From assembly GCA_021741145.1 (NCBI GenBank), contig JAIOYK010000026.1, positions 1-64,000 of the forward strand: a DNA stretch of 64,000 nucleotides, read 5' to 3'. A program made the translations under genes and the position numbers. This stretch comes from Rhodospirillum sp. (GTDB lineage Bacteria > Pseudomonadota > Alphaproteobacteria > Rhodospirillales > Rhodospirillaceae). Below the pieces are notes generated by a model. It worked only from the letters and a program-made list of their open reading frames with translations, had not been told where the DNA came from and made no database searches. Below are positions 49,995 through 59,129 of the stretch, one piece after another. The stretch's first letter is position 1. Each line of letters starts with the position of its first letter.

Positions 49995-50942
49995 TCAATA
50001 CCCCCGGGCCAAATCCCGGACCCGACCAAGCCCCTCCTCTCCCCGGTCCTTGGCGGAGAGGAGGGCCGCCACCACCGCGGCCGCGGGACCGCATTGGGTC
50101 TGGGCGGAGACATGGGGGGTCAGAAAGATCCGAGGGTGCGCCCACACCGGGTGCCCGGATGGGGGCGGCTCCGGATCTGTCACATCAAGGACCGCGGCGC
50201 GCAGATGCCCGCTGTCCAGCCGGTCAAGCAGGTCCTCCAGGGGCAGGGTCGACCCCCGGCCCAGGTTGATGACGACCGCTCCCCGGGACAGGACGTCAAG
50301 GCGAGCGCCGTTCAGGATGCCCCGCGTCTCATCCGTCCCGGGCAACAGGTTCACCAGGATCTCCGCCTCCGCCAGGAACCGCTCCAGGGTTTCCTTCCCG
50401 GAGAGGCAAACCACCCCCGGGACGACCCGGGGGGAGCGGGACCAGCCACGGACCGGGAAGCCCGCATCCCGCAAGCGCTCGGCCACCTGGGTCCCGAGCG
50501 TCCCCAAGCCGAGCACGCCACAACGCACCTCCCCCGGCGGGCGATAGGTCAGGTCGCCCCACGCCCCGGCCCGGGTCATGGTCAGGTACCGGTCAAAATC
50601 CCGCTGGAAATGAATCGCCCAATGGAGGGCGTATTCGGCCATCTGCGCCCCCATGCCCGCGTCGACAAGCCGGTGCACGGCGATGGTTTCCGGAATGTCC
50701 AAGGCGACCAGATGGTCAATCCCCGCGCCCAGGTTCACCAGGGTGCGTAAATTGGGCAGATGGGGGAGAACCTCCTTGACCCCACGCCATGAAATCAAGG
50801 TTTCGATGGCCGTGGAGTCCTCCACCGCCTCCCAGGTCACCACCGACCGGGGAGCCAGCGCGGCGCGCAGGGCCGTCAGCCAGGGATCCTGGGGTAACTT
50901 CGGGGCATGGAACAGAACAGGCGCGGAGGGGGAGGAGGTCAT
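49995..50942 (-). CDS. ghrA: glyoxylate/hydroxypyruvate reductase A-like D-2-hydroxyacid dehydrogenase
   Basis: CGVLGLGTLGTQVAERLRDAGFPVRGWSRSPR, VINLGRGSTLPLEDLLDRLDSGHLRAAVLDVTDPEPPPSGHPVWAHPRIFLTPHVSA. Confidence 0.88.
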   Translation of the reverse strand: MTSSPSAPVLFHAPKLPQDPWLTALRAALAPRSVVTWEAVEDSTAIETLISWRGVKEVLPHLPNLRTLVNLGAGIDHLVALDIPETIAVHRLVDAGMGAQMAEYALHWAIHFQRDFDRYLTMTRAGAWGDLTYRPPGEVRCGVLGLGTLGTQVAERLRDAGFPVRGWSRSPRVVPGVVCLSGKETLERFLAEAEILVNLLPGTDETRGILNGARLDVLSRGAVVINLGRGSTLPLEDLLDRLDSGHLRAAVLDVTDPEPPPSGHPVWAHPRIFLTPHVSAQTQCGPAAAVVAALLSAKDRGEEGLGRVRDLARGY

Positions 50943-51021
50943 TGGCGGGCTTTCTACCGAGACGATGTCAAAGCCACATTATGGCACCCTGTCCCCCCCC
51001 TTCCAAGGCCGCCCGCGCGAG

Positions 51022-51483
51022 TCACGTCGCCAGACCGAACTGGATCTCCACTTCGTTCCCGGGATCCTCTGACCCCTTCCAGACATGGTAGACTTCTCGG
51101 CTTTCCCCGGAGAACCCCAGTCCCGAGGCCACGATTTCCTGGACCAGGGGTCCATAGCAATCCGGGAACAGGGACGAAAGGGGACCCCGATGGGTCCGCG
51201 TCGCGACACGAATGGGGGGGAGGGGCCGCGCGGCCCCGTCAACCACGGCCGTTTCGGAGGGGCGATGGACGGGGCGGCAGATTTCCCATCGGAAGAGGGT
51301 CTCCCCATCCTTGGGAAGGTCGTGGGAGACGAAGATCCAGGGACCGGAGGCGGTAAGGCCATCCTTGGCCACCCGCTCCTCGATCAAGGCACCGCAGTCC
51401 AGTCCCGCGGCCCCAATATCGGGAATGCGCAACCACCGCTCCAGCGACACCACCCACATATCGGCTGTTTGCTTGATTTCCAT
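51022..51483 (-). CDS. hypothetical protein, possible GyrI-like effector-binding fold
   Basis: MEIKQTADMWVVSLERWLRIPDIG...GLTASGPWIFVSHD...EVEIQFGL; start at ATG 51483 inferred; fold assignment weak. Confidence 0.5.
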   Translation of the reverse strand: MEIKQTADMWVVSLERWLRIPDIGAAGLDCGALIEERVAKDGLTASGPWIFVSHDLPKDGETLFRWEICRPVHRPSETAVVDGAARPLPPIRVATRTHRGPLSSLFPDCYGPLVQEIVASGLGFSGESREVYHVWKGSEDPGNEVEIQFGLAT

Positions 51484-51630
51484 GGCGATCTCCCGACACC
51501 ACCTCAACGGGTCTCGACCGACAGGATCAAGACAAGCCGTTCTACTCCCCCCCATGGGATCTATCAATGTGGTTGGCCGGATCACGAGCCGGTCAAAGGA
51601 CGGTCCTCCCCACCGTGAACCGGCCAAGTA

Positions 51631-51987
51631 TCAGCGCTGGGGCACGATCACCAAACGCTCGACCAGCTTGCCGGTCTTCATGTGGGTCTCGACGATCTCG
51701 TCGACGTCCTCGGCGGTTTTGGGGCGGTACCAGACGCCTTCCGGATAGACCACCATCAACGGCCCCGCGGAGCAGAAGCCCAGGCAACCCGAACCGGTCA
51801 GACCGACCTGCCCCATCAGGCCCTCGGTCTCCAACTTGGCGCCCAAACGCTCCCACAAAGGTTGGCCGCCCAGGGATCCGCAACTCCCCCGGGGGTGATT
51901 GGGGGGCCGTTGGGTGAAGCAAGCGAAGATATGGCGCTTGTAGACCTGGGGAAGCGTGAACTCGGCGGCGCTTTCGATGGCATCCAT
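51631..51987 (-). CDS. thioredoxin-like [2Fe-2S] ferredoxin (Shethna I type)
   Basis: CFTQRPPNHPRGSCGSLGG and GSGCLGFCSAGPLMVVYPEGVWY four-Cys pattern. Confidence 0.92.
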   Translation of the reverse strand: MDAIESAAEFTLPQVYKRHIFACFTQRPPNHPRGSCGSLGGQPLWERLGAKLETEGLMGQVGLTGSGCLGFCSAGPLMVVYPEGVWYRPKTAEDVDEIVETHMKTGKLVERLVIVPQR

Positions 51988-52050
51988 GGCGGCGTTCCTT
52001 CATGACTGGCCGGGCCTCGGTCCCGACGCGGGTGGATCGAGACCTGGGTT

Positions 52051-52066
52051 AGCAAAGGCCATGCCG
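52051..52066 (-). promoter_or_regulatory. sigma54 promoter for [2Fe-2S] ferredoxin
   Basis: Minus strand CGGCATGGCCTTTGCT; GG-N10-GC spacing correct. Confidence 0.7.
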
Positions 52067-52216
52067 CGGGGACTGACGCCTCCGATCCCTCCCTGTGGGA
52101 GCAAACTCCCAAAGCCCCCTCAATCTTTTGTTTCGAAAAGAAAAAAGGGAGTTTGGAAGCATGGCCTCCAACCGGATCCGGGCGGGAGCCCGGCTGGCCG
52201 CGAGGCCAAGTGCGTC

Positions 52217-52232
52217 TGTCGGCTTTTCGACA
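52217..52232. promoter_or_regulatory. NifA upstream activator sequence
   Basis: TGT-CGGCTTTTCG-ACA, one base different from the nifE-proximal UAS at 25853. Confidence 0.78.
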
Positions 52233-52586
52233 ATCAGGACCATTTTTGTCCGAAATAGAACAGGCCGCCGACGGAAATGCGCCGCTTTCGCCCGACCCGC
52301 TTCTTGCCGAGGTTCCGGCACCAACCGACCCGATTCGCGTTCCTTGCATGACACCCATGCATGATCGATATTTTAAACTCCATTCGAGCAATTGGTTTCG
52401 ACCTCCTATTTAGGCGGTTTGCATGGGGGAAATGCCTTGATTTTGTGCGCCGCCTTCGCAGGCGCACCCAAAAATGACATTTTTGTGCATCCACTCTTGT
52501 CGATTTTTTTAAACGTGCCATTGTCCGTTCCCAAGAGGGCGCCGGGTGGGCGTCAAGACGAACCTCTTGGGTAAGGACAAGCATGG

Positions 52587-53696
52587 ATGGGTGCGACGGA
52601 ACCTCTGGTCCGGTTCAAGGACGTTCGAAAGACCTATGACGGCGATACCCTGGTTGTGAAAAACCTGAACCTGGATATCGGAGATGGCGAATTCCTCACC
52701 ATGCTGGGTCCCTCGGGGTCGGGCAAGACGACCTCCTTGATGATGCTTGCCGGGTTTGAAGTCCCGACCCATGGGGAAATCCTGTTGGCTGGCGCCTCCC
52801 TGAAGAACACTCCACCCCACAAGCGCGACATCGGCATGGTGTTCCAAAACTATGCCCTCTTTCCCCATATGACCGTCGCCGAGAACGTGGCTTTCCCCCT
52901 GTCGGTGCGCGGCATCGGGAAAAGCGAGCGGGAAGAGCGCGCCGAAAAGGCCCTGGACATGGTCCGCCTGGGTGGCCTGGGCGCCCGGCGCCCGGCCCAG
53001 CTTTCCGGTGGCCAGCAGCAGCGCGTCGCGCTGGCCCGGGCCCTGGTTTTCGAACCCCGTCTGGTGCTGATGGACGAGCCCCTGGGCGCCCTGGACAAGC
53101 AGTTGCGCGAACACATGCAGATCGAAATCAAGCACCTGCATGACCGCCTGGGAATCACCGTGGTCTACGTGACCCACGACCAGTCCGAGGCGCTGACCAT
53201 GTCCGACCGGGTGGCCGTGTTCAACGACGGGATCATCCAACAGCTCGACAGCCCCCGGGACCTTTACGAAAGTCCGAACAACAGCTTCGTCGCCCAGTTC
53301 ATCGGCGAGAACAATATCCTCAACGGCACCGTGGAGAGCCTCGACGAAGGCTTCGCCGGGGTCCGCCTGGATGGGGGCGGCCATGTCCGCGCCCGGGCCG
53401 TCAACGTTGGGGGTGTTGGGGCCCGCACCTCGCTGTCCTTCCGACCGGAGAAGGTCCATATCGAGGGCATCGGCGCCGATCACGAGAACTACCTGCCCGC
53501 CCTGGTGGAGGAAACCATCTACCACGGCGACCACATGCGGGTCCGGGCCAAGGTCGACGGCAACGAGGATTTCACCGTGAAGATGCGGTACCGGTCCGGT
53601 CGCGAGGAACCCAAGGCCGGAGACGATCTGTTCGTCGCCTTCGCCGCGGAGGATTGCCTCGCCCTGGATCCGGTCGCACCCACGACCACGGCCTGA
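52587..53696 (+). CDS. potA: spermidine/putrescine-type ABC transporter ATP-binding protein
   Basis: [67 protein letters not shown]-terminal TOBE region. Confidence 0.88.
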   Translation: MGATEPLVRFKDVRKTYDGDTLVVKNLNLDIGDGEFLTMLGPSGSGKTTSLMMLAGFEVPTHGEILLAGASLKNTPPHKRDIGMVFQNYALFPHMTVAENVAFPLSVRGIGKSEREERAEKALDMVRLGGLGARRPAQLSGGQQQRVALARALVFEPRLVLMDEPLGALDKQLREHMQIEIKHLHDRLGITVVYVTHDQSEALTMSDRVAVFNDGIIQQLDSPRDLYESPNNSFVAQFIGENNILNGTVESLDEGFAGVRLDGGGHVRARAVNVGGVGARTSLSFRPEKVHIEGIGADHENYLPALVEETIYHGDHMRVRAKVDGNEDFTVKMRYRSGREEPKAGDDLFVAFAAEDCLALDPVAPTTTA

Positions 53697-53829
53697 TGCC
53701 CACGGCCTGATACCCGCGGATCGAAGCCGGTCCCGTTTCAAGCTTTTCCGAGCGACCCATCCCCCGGGACCCGGCCTCGCTCTCCTCTGGTCCCAAGCAG
53801 ACCTCATCTATCAAGGGAGTCCATAGACC

Positions 53830-54882
53830 ATGACCATTCTGTCCCGCCTGCTCACCGGATCCGCGCTGGCGCTTTGCGCCGTCGCGGCCGCGTCTTCGGC
53901 CCAGGCCCGTGATCTGACCGTCGTGTCCTGGGGCGGCGCTTACCAGGACGCCCAGAAGGCCGTCTATTTCGAGCCGTTCATGAAAGAGACCGGCGTCAAG
54001 ATGCTCGACGAGTCCTGGGACGGCGGCATCGGTGTGCTGCGCGCCAAGGTCGAGGGCGGCGCATCCACCTGGGACGTGGTTCAGGTGGAAAGCGAGGAGC
54101 TGGCCCTGGGCTGCGAGGAAGGCCTGTTCGAGGTTCTGGACTTCACCAAGATTGGCGGAACGGACGCCTATATGAAGGAAGCCGTGAACGAATGCGGTGT
54201 GGGCGCCATCGTCTACAACTTCGTCCTTGGCTACGACAAGGACAAGCTGTCTGAAGCCCCGACCGGTTGGGCCGACTTCTTCGACAGCATGAAATACCCC
54301 GGCAAGCGCGCGCTGCGCGCCGGTCCCAAGACCACCCTGGAAATCGCCCTGATCGCCGATGGCGTGGCGCCCTCCAAGGTCTACGAGGTCCTGGCCACCG
54401 ACGAGGGCGTGGACCGGGCCTTCAAGAAGCTCGACACCATCAAGAGCGACCTGGTGTTCTGGAAGGCGGGCGCCCAACCGCCGCAGCTTCTGGCCTCCGG
54501 CGAGGTGGTGATGACCTCCGTCTATAACGGCCGCGTGGACGCCGCCAACCGCAATGACGGCCGGAACTTCGGCATCGTCTGGGACGGCAGCCTGTTCACC
54601 ATCGACAGCTGGGTGATCCTGGCCGGGTCCGAGAACATGGCCGACGCCTATAAGTTCCTGGACTACGTCGGCAAGCCCGAGGTCGAGGCCCGACTGCCCG
54701 TCGAGATCGCCTATGGCGTGCCCGCCAAGGGGGCCAACGCCCTGATCGATCCGGCCCGGGTCAAGGATCTGCCGACGGCCGACGAGAACATCGCCAACGC
54801 CCGGGAAATCTCCACCGAGTTCTGGCTGGAGAACATCGACCGCCTGACCGAGCGCTTCAACAAGTGGGCCGCCGTCAACTAA
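53830..54882 (+). CDS. potD: spermidine/putrescine-type periplasmic binding protein
   Basis: Signal peptide, DLTVVSWGGAYQDAQKAVYFEPFMKETGVKMLDESWDGGIGVLRAKVEGG. Confidence 0.85.
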   Translation: MTILSRLLTGSALALCAVAAASSAQARDLTVVSWGGAYQDAQKAVYFEPFMKETGVKMLDESWDGGIGVLRAKVEGGASTWDVVQVESEELALGCEEGLFEVLDFTKIGGTDAYMKEAVNECGVGAIVYNFVLGYDKDKLSEAPTGWADFFDSMKYPGKRALRAGPKTTLEIALIADGVAPSKVYEVLATDEGVDRAFKKLDTIKSDLVFWKAGAQPPQLLASGEVVMTSVYNGRVDAANRNDGRNFGIVWDGSLFTIDSWVILAGSENMADAYKFLDYVGKPEVEARLPVEIAYGVPAKGANALIDPARVKDLPTADENIANAREISTEFWLENIDRLTERFNKWAAVN

Positions 54883-54900
54883 GGCGAACCGACCAAGAAT

Positions 54901-54934
54901 GGACGCGTGGCCCGCCAATCCTGGCCACGCGTCC
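54901..54934 (+). terminator. 12-bp stem-loop after potD-type gene
   Basis: GGACGCGTGGCC / GGCCACGCGTCC perfect arms, 10-nt loop; no U tract, in the intergenic gap before the permeases. Confidence 0.6.
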
Positions 54935-55041
54935 CACTCGGGAGCGCCTCTCCGGAGGGGGGAATCATCTCTCTCTCTTCCCCTCCCCGGGGAGAGCCCC
55001 TTTGTTTTTTTCCCACGGATGACCGACAGGGCGGACCGACC

Positions 55042-56262
55042 ATGGATGATGGACTTTCCCTCAAGGTGAAACTGCGACGCGCCGAGCGCATGCGCCAATG
55101 GCGGGCTTTTGGGCTGATCGCCCCCATGTTGCTGTTCCTGGTGGTCATCTTCGTGGTGCCCATCGCCGACATGCTTCGCCGCTCCGTCCATGACGTGGAC
55201 TTATCGGAGGTCTGGCCCCGAACCACCCAGGCCATCGGCGCGTGGACCGACCGGACCCAGGCGCCGGACGAACCGATCTTCGCCGCCCTGGCCCAGGACA
55301 TCCGGGATTCCCAGGCCAACCGGACGCTGGCCACCGCCGCCCGGCGCCTGAACTACGATTTCTCCGGATCCCGGAGCCTGATCTTCGGCACCGCCCGTGC
55401 CCTACCCGAGGACGCCCCCTCCTGGAAAGCCGCGGTCCTGGAGGCCAACGACACATGGGCCAGCCCGGAAATCTGGGCGGCCATCGACCGGGCGAGCGGC
55501 CCGATCACGGCCTTTTTCCTCCTCCAGGCCCTGGACCTGGAGCGGGACCCCATGGGTAACCTGCGCGCCGCGCCGGAGGATGAGTCCATTTACCTGGACG
55601 TTCTGGCCCGCACCTTCGGGGTCAGCCTGTCGGTGACCCTGCTCTGTCTGGCCTTGGGCTTTCCCGTCGCCTACCTGCTGGCCACCCTGCCGCCCAGCAA
55701 GGCCAACCCCCTGATGATCCTGGTGTTGCTGCCCTTCTGGACCTCCCTTCTGGTGCGCACCGCGGCCTGGATCGTCCTTCTCCAGGACCAAGGATTGGTC
55801 AATGGCGCCCTGCAATGGATGGGGATCATCGAGCACCCCATCCGCCTGATTTTCAACCGGGCGGGCGTTCTGATCGCCATGACACACGTCCTTCTGCCCT
55901 TCATGATCCTGCCGCTCTATTCGGTGATGAAGGGAATCCCGCCGGTCTACATGCGCGCGGCCCGGTCCCTGGGGGCGCCGCCGACCGTGGCCTTTCTGAG
56001 GATCTACCTGCCCCAAACCCTGCCGGGCATCGCCGCGGGCACCCTGCTGACCTTTATCATCGCCCTTGGGTACTACATCACCCCGGCCCTGATTGGTGGC
56101 GCCGCCGACCAGATGGTCAGCTATTTCATCGCCTTCTACACCTCCGACACGGTCAACTGGGGCATGGCCTCGGCGCTCGGCACGGTCCTGCTGACAGCGA
56201 CGTTGATCCTCTACACCATCTACAACCGGCTGATCGGCGCCGACCAAGTGAAACTCGGCTAG
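55042..56262 (+). CDS. potB: spermidine/putrescine-type ABC permease
   Basis: LLPFWTSLLVRTAAWIVLLQDQGLVNGAL, RAARSLGAPPTVAFLRIYLPQTLPGIAAG; start trimmed to 55042. Confidence 0.87.
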   Translation: MDDGLSLKVKLRRAERMRQWRAFGLIAPMLLFLVVIFVVPIADMLRRSVHDVDLSEVWPRTTQAIGAWTDRTQAPDEPIFAALAQDIRDSQANRTLATAARRLNYDFSGSRSLIFGTARALPEDAPSWKAAVLEANDTWASPEIWAAIDRASGPITAFFLLQALDLERDPMGNLRAAPEDESIYLDVLARTFGVSLSVTLLCLALGFPVAYLLATLPPSKANPLMILVLLPFWTSLLVRTAAWIVLLQDQGLVNGALQWMGIIEHPIRLIFNRAGVLIAMTHVLLPFMILPLYSVMKGIPPVYMRAARSLGAPPTVAFLRIYLPQTLPGIAAGTLLTFIIALGYYITPALIGGAADQMVSYFIAFYTSDTVNWGMASALGTVLLTATLILYTIYNRLIGADQVKLG

Positions 56263-56278
56263 GAAGGGAGACCGAACC

Positions 56279-57106
56279 ATGCGCTCCGCCCACAACCGCA
56301 CGACCGAGGAATGGATCTGGCTGGTCGTCCTTTGGGTCTCCGCCTGCGGCGTCCTGTTTTTCCTGATGGCCCCGATCCTGGCCATTATCCCCCTGTCCTT
56401 CAATGAGGGGCAGTTCCTGACCTATCCCCTTTCGGGCTTTTCCCTACGCTGGTACGAAGACTTTTTCACCGATGAGTCCTGGATCCGCGCCCTGAAAAAC
56501 AGCGTGATCATCGGCGTCGCCTCGACCCTGTTGGCCACGGTGCTGGGCACGCTGGCCTCCCTGGGGCTGATCAAGGCCACTTTCCGGGGCAAGGGATTCC
56601 TGATGGCGCTCCTGCTGTCGCCCATGATCGTGCCCCTGGTCATCACCGCCGTCGGCTTCTACCTGTTCTTCGCCCCCTATGGCCTGACCGCCAGCTATAC
56701 GGGCCTGATCCTGGCCCATACCGCCCTGGCCTCGCCCTTCGTGGTGATCGCGGTCAGCGCCACCCTGCAAGGCTTCGACATGAACCTCGCCCGGGCCGCG
56801 GCCGGTCTGGGCGCCGATCCGGTGACCGTCTTCCGCCGGGTCATGCTGCCCCTGATCGCCCCGGGCGTGGCCTCTGGCGCGCTGTTCGCCTTCGCCACCT
56901 CCTTCGACGAGGTGGTGGTGGTCCTGCTCGTCGCCGGGCCGGAACAACGCACCCTCCCCCGGGAAATGTTCAGCGGTATCCGCGAGAACATCAGTCCGAC
57001 GATTACCGCGGTGGCGACCATCCTGATTGTCTTCTCGACGCTCCTGTTGGTCTCGCTGGAAGTGCTACGGCGGCGGAATGAGCGGATGCGGGGGATCCGA
57101 GGGTAA
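56279..57106 (+). CDS. potC: spermidine/putrescine-type ABC permease
   Basis: FNEGQFLTYPLSGFSLRWYEDFF, ARAAAGLGADPVTVFRRVMLPLIAPGVASGALFAFATSFDEVVV. Confidence 0.88.
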   Translation: MRSAHNRTTEEWIWLVVLWVSACGVLFFLMAPILAIIPLSFNEGQFLTYPLSGFSLRWYEDFFTDESWIRALKNSVIIGVASTLLATVLGTLASLGLIKATFRGKGFLMALLLSPMIVPLVITAVGFYLFFAPYGLTASYTGLILAHTALASPFVVIAVSATLQGFDMNLARAAAGLGADPVTVFRRVMLPLIAPGVASGALFAFATSFDEVVVVLLVAGPEQRTLPREMFSGIRENISPTITAVATILIVFSTLLLVSLEVLRRRNERMRGIRG

Positions 57107-57137
57107 AACCAAGGCTGGGCTAGCACCCAGACCCGCT

Positions 57138-57158
57138 CGGGGAGGCTGGGCCTCCCCG
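57138..57158 (+). terminator. G/C-rich hairpin CGGGGAGGC-TGG-GCCTCCCCG
   Basis: 9-bp perfect arms downstream of potC; followed by AACCCCTTCT. Confidence 0.65.
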
Positions 57159-57203
57159 AACCCCTTCTAAAAGCTACGAAAAAATCAGATCCCGTCCTTT
57201 TTG

Positions 57204-57325
57204 TCATCCCCGTGAAAACGGGGATCCAGGGTGGGAACAGGTGATGGAAGCGTTCGACGCGACAGGCGCGCATTTCACCCATGACATCGAAACAAACCCT
57301 AGATTCCCGCGTGCGCGGGAGTAAT
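57204..57325 (+). repeat. dispersed ~123-bp palindrome-ended element, copy 2
   Basis: GTCATCCCCGTGAAAACGGGGATCCAGGGTGGG...CGTTCGACGCGAC...GACATCGAAACAAACCCTAGATTCCCGCGTGCGCGGGAGTAAT; homologous to 4695-4817. Confidence 0.75.
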
Positions 57326-57549
57326 AAACAAAAAAATACGTTTCCTAATTTCAGGAAGCAATAGAAATATTACATCCCCTAGCGTCATTCCAAGAAATGA
57401 CGGTAAAAATCCATCTTCTTCATCCTAGTAGAACTCTATGTGAAACGTTGAAACCACTCCTCCGTACTCATTCCTCTCTAAATGAGTGGAAATAATAAAA
57501 ATGAAATTTAGTCGATTTTATCAGGTTTCATCTTGACCAGAAGAATGCA

Positions 57550-58233
57550 CTAGAAGCCTTGGTAGACAATATAACTGATCTTATTTTCGCCCATCTCGGT
57601 CACCGCTATGGAGACGTTCCTGAAGTCAATGTGTCCGAGGGTTTTCGGATCGACTTCATAGACCAAATCCTGGGTGAAAGCCGGGCGAGCCAAGTCGTTC
57701 ACATACTCTCGGTAAGTCACCCGCAGTTCGGAAGCCACACGTCCCTGGTAGATGAGTTCCTTACGAAATCCCCCGCCCGACAAGTCGTATTTATCGACAT
57801 TATAGGCCAGGGATGGGACCTCGAAATCGATAGATTCCAATGTAGCCTCGACCCAATAGCGGTCGAATTTTTGATCATTGTTGTCGTCGAAGAAGCAAAT
57901 GCCCCGTTGTTCACCAAGATTGAAATAGACATTCGTTGTCGTGCAGTAAGCCTGCTTATCCCCAACTTTCGCTGGAATCAAAACCGTCCCCTGGGGAGCG
58001 TTTACCCGCGCAAAACCAATCGTTTCGGACACGCCGTCCACCAGAACGGCTCGCGTCGCCGCAGTGTAGGAATATTCCTGGAAGATCGTATCCCCCACCC
58101 GCGCGGTTGCCTCTAGGCCCAACTCAGGCTTCAGACCAGTTTCACGGACGGTCGCCGCCCGATCAACCCTGGCGGTTCCAGAACAACCCCCGATGGCAAA
58201 AACCGCAGCCATTACACCGGAAACCAACCACAT
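57550..58233 (-). CDS. putative lipoprotein of unknown function
   Basis: Signal with lipobox-like FAIGGC; no recognised family; start MWLVSG inferred. Confidence 0.6.
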   Translation of the reverse strand: MWLVSGVMAAVFAIGGCSGTARVDRAATVRETGLKPELGLEATARVGDTIFQEYSYTAATRAVLVDGVSETIGFARVNAPQGTVLIPAKVGDKQAYCTTTNVYFNLGEQRGICFFDDNNDQKFDRYWVEATLESIDFEVPSLAYNVDKYDLSGGGFRKELIYQGRVASELRVTYREYVNDLARPAFTQDLVYEVDPKTLGHIDFRNVSIAVTEMGENKISYIVYQGF

Positions 58234-58338
58234 CTTTTCACAAGCCACCGGTCCACTCCCCCAAGAGAGCCACATACCCGTCGACAGTATCCCAGGGCTA
58301 CGCCCGCAGTCCATAAGGAACAACTAGGACTATCTCCC

Positions 58339-58920
58339 TTACAAATACGGCGGCGTACAGGCTGAGATCAGCACGCAAGGTTCGTCGAAGGGGTTCCGAA
58401 AGCGGTGCGGGCGGCGGCTGTCGAAGAGGTAGGCATCCCCCGGACCCAGGATGTGGCGCTCATCTTCCACCGTCAGTTCCATGCGTCCGGAAATGATAAT
58501 TCCCCCCTCCTCGGACTCGTGTTGAAGCAGGGTGCGCCCCGTGTCGGCGCCCGGGTCGTAGGTCTCGTGCAGGATCTGGAGGCCATGCTGGCGCGCGTCG
58601 CCCACCTGACGGAAGGCGATGGCCCCCTTGCTCTTGCGTTGAAGCTCGTGGGTGATCTCCGTCAGGTCCTCGGACCGGAAAACAATGCGATCCGGAGGGG
58701 GCATCTCCTGGCTGAAAAACTCCTGCAGCGACATGGGAATGCCCTGCAGCACCTTGCGAAGCGACGCCACCGAGGGGCTGCTGTGGTTCTGTTCGATCAG
58801 GGAAATGGTGCCGTTGGTCACCCCGGCCCGGCGCGCCAACTCCCGCTGGGACAGGCCATTGGCCTCGCGGATCGACCGAAGGCGCGCCCCCACATCCACA
58901 TCCATTCGTTCGGCTCCCAT
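58339..58920 (-). CDS. XRE family regulator with C-terminal cupin (PuuR-like)
   Basis: RLRSIREANGLSQRELARRAGVTNGTISLIEQNHSSPSVASLRKVLQGIPMSLQEFF then cupin; next to gabD/gabT and pot genes. Confidence 0.9.
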   Translation of the reverse strand: MGAERMDVDVGARLRSIREANGLSQRELARRAGVTNGTISLIEQNHSSPSVASLRKVLQGIPMSLQEFFSQEMPPPDRIVFRSEDLTEITHELQRKSKGAIAFRQVGDARQHGLQILHETYDPGADTGRTLLQHESEEGGIIISGRMELTVEDERHILGPGDAYLFDSRRPHRFRNPFDEPCVLISACTPPYL

Positions 58921-59129
58921 ACACCCACGCGCGGGCTGTTTAGTTGTTTAGGATTTTAGATCACCCATGCACCAAGGCCAACCTCCTTAAACGCATTTCC
59001 CCCTTCCGTTTAAAATCATGGCACAGTCATCGGTGATATTGTTTATAATTTTAGACGGCTGTATGGTTTTGTCGAACAGAGGGTCAGCCCGGCCCTTTCC
59101 CCTACCGTCCCATGGGAGTGCCCCCCACG

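Noticed and set aside
53572-55191. 539-aa minus-strand ORF
   Set aside because: Antisense to potD-type gene and intergenic DNA; no family
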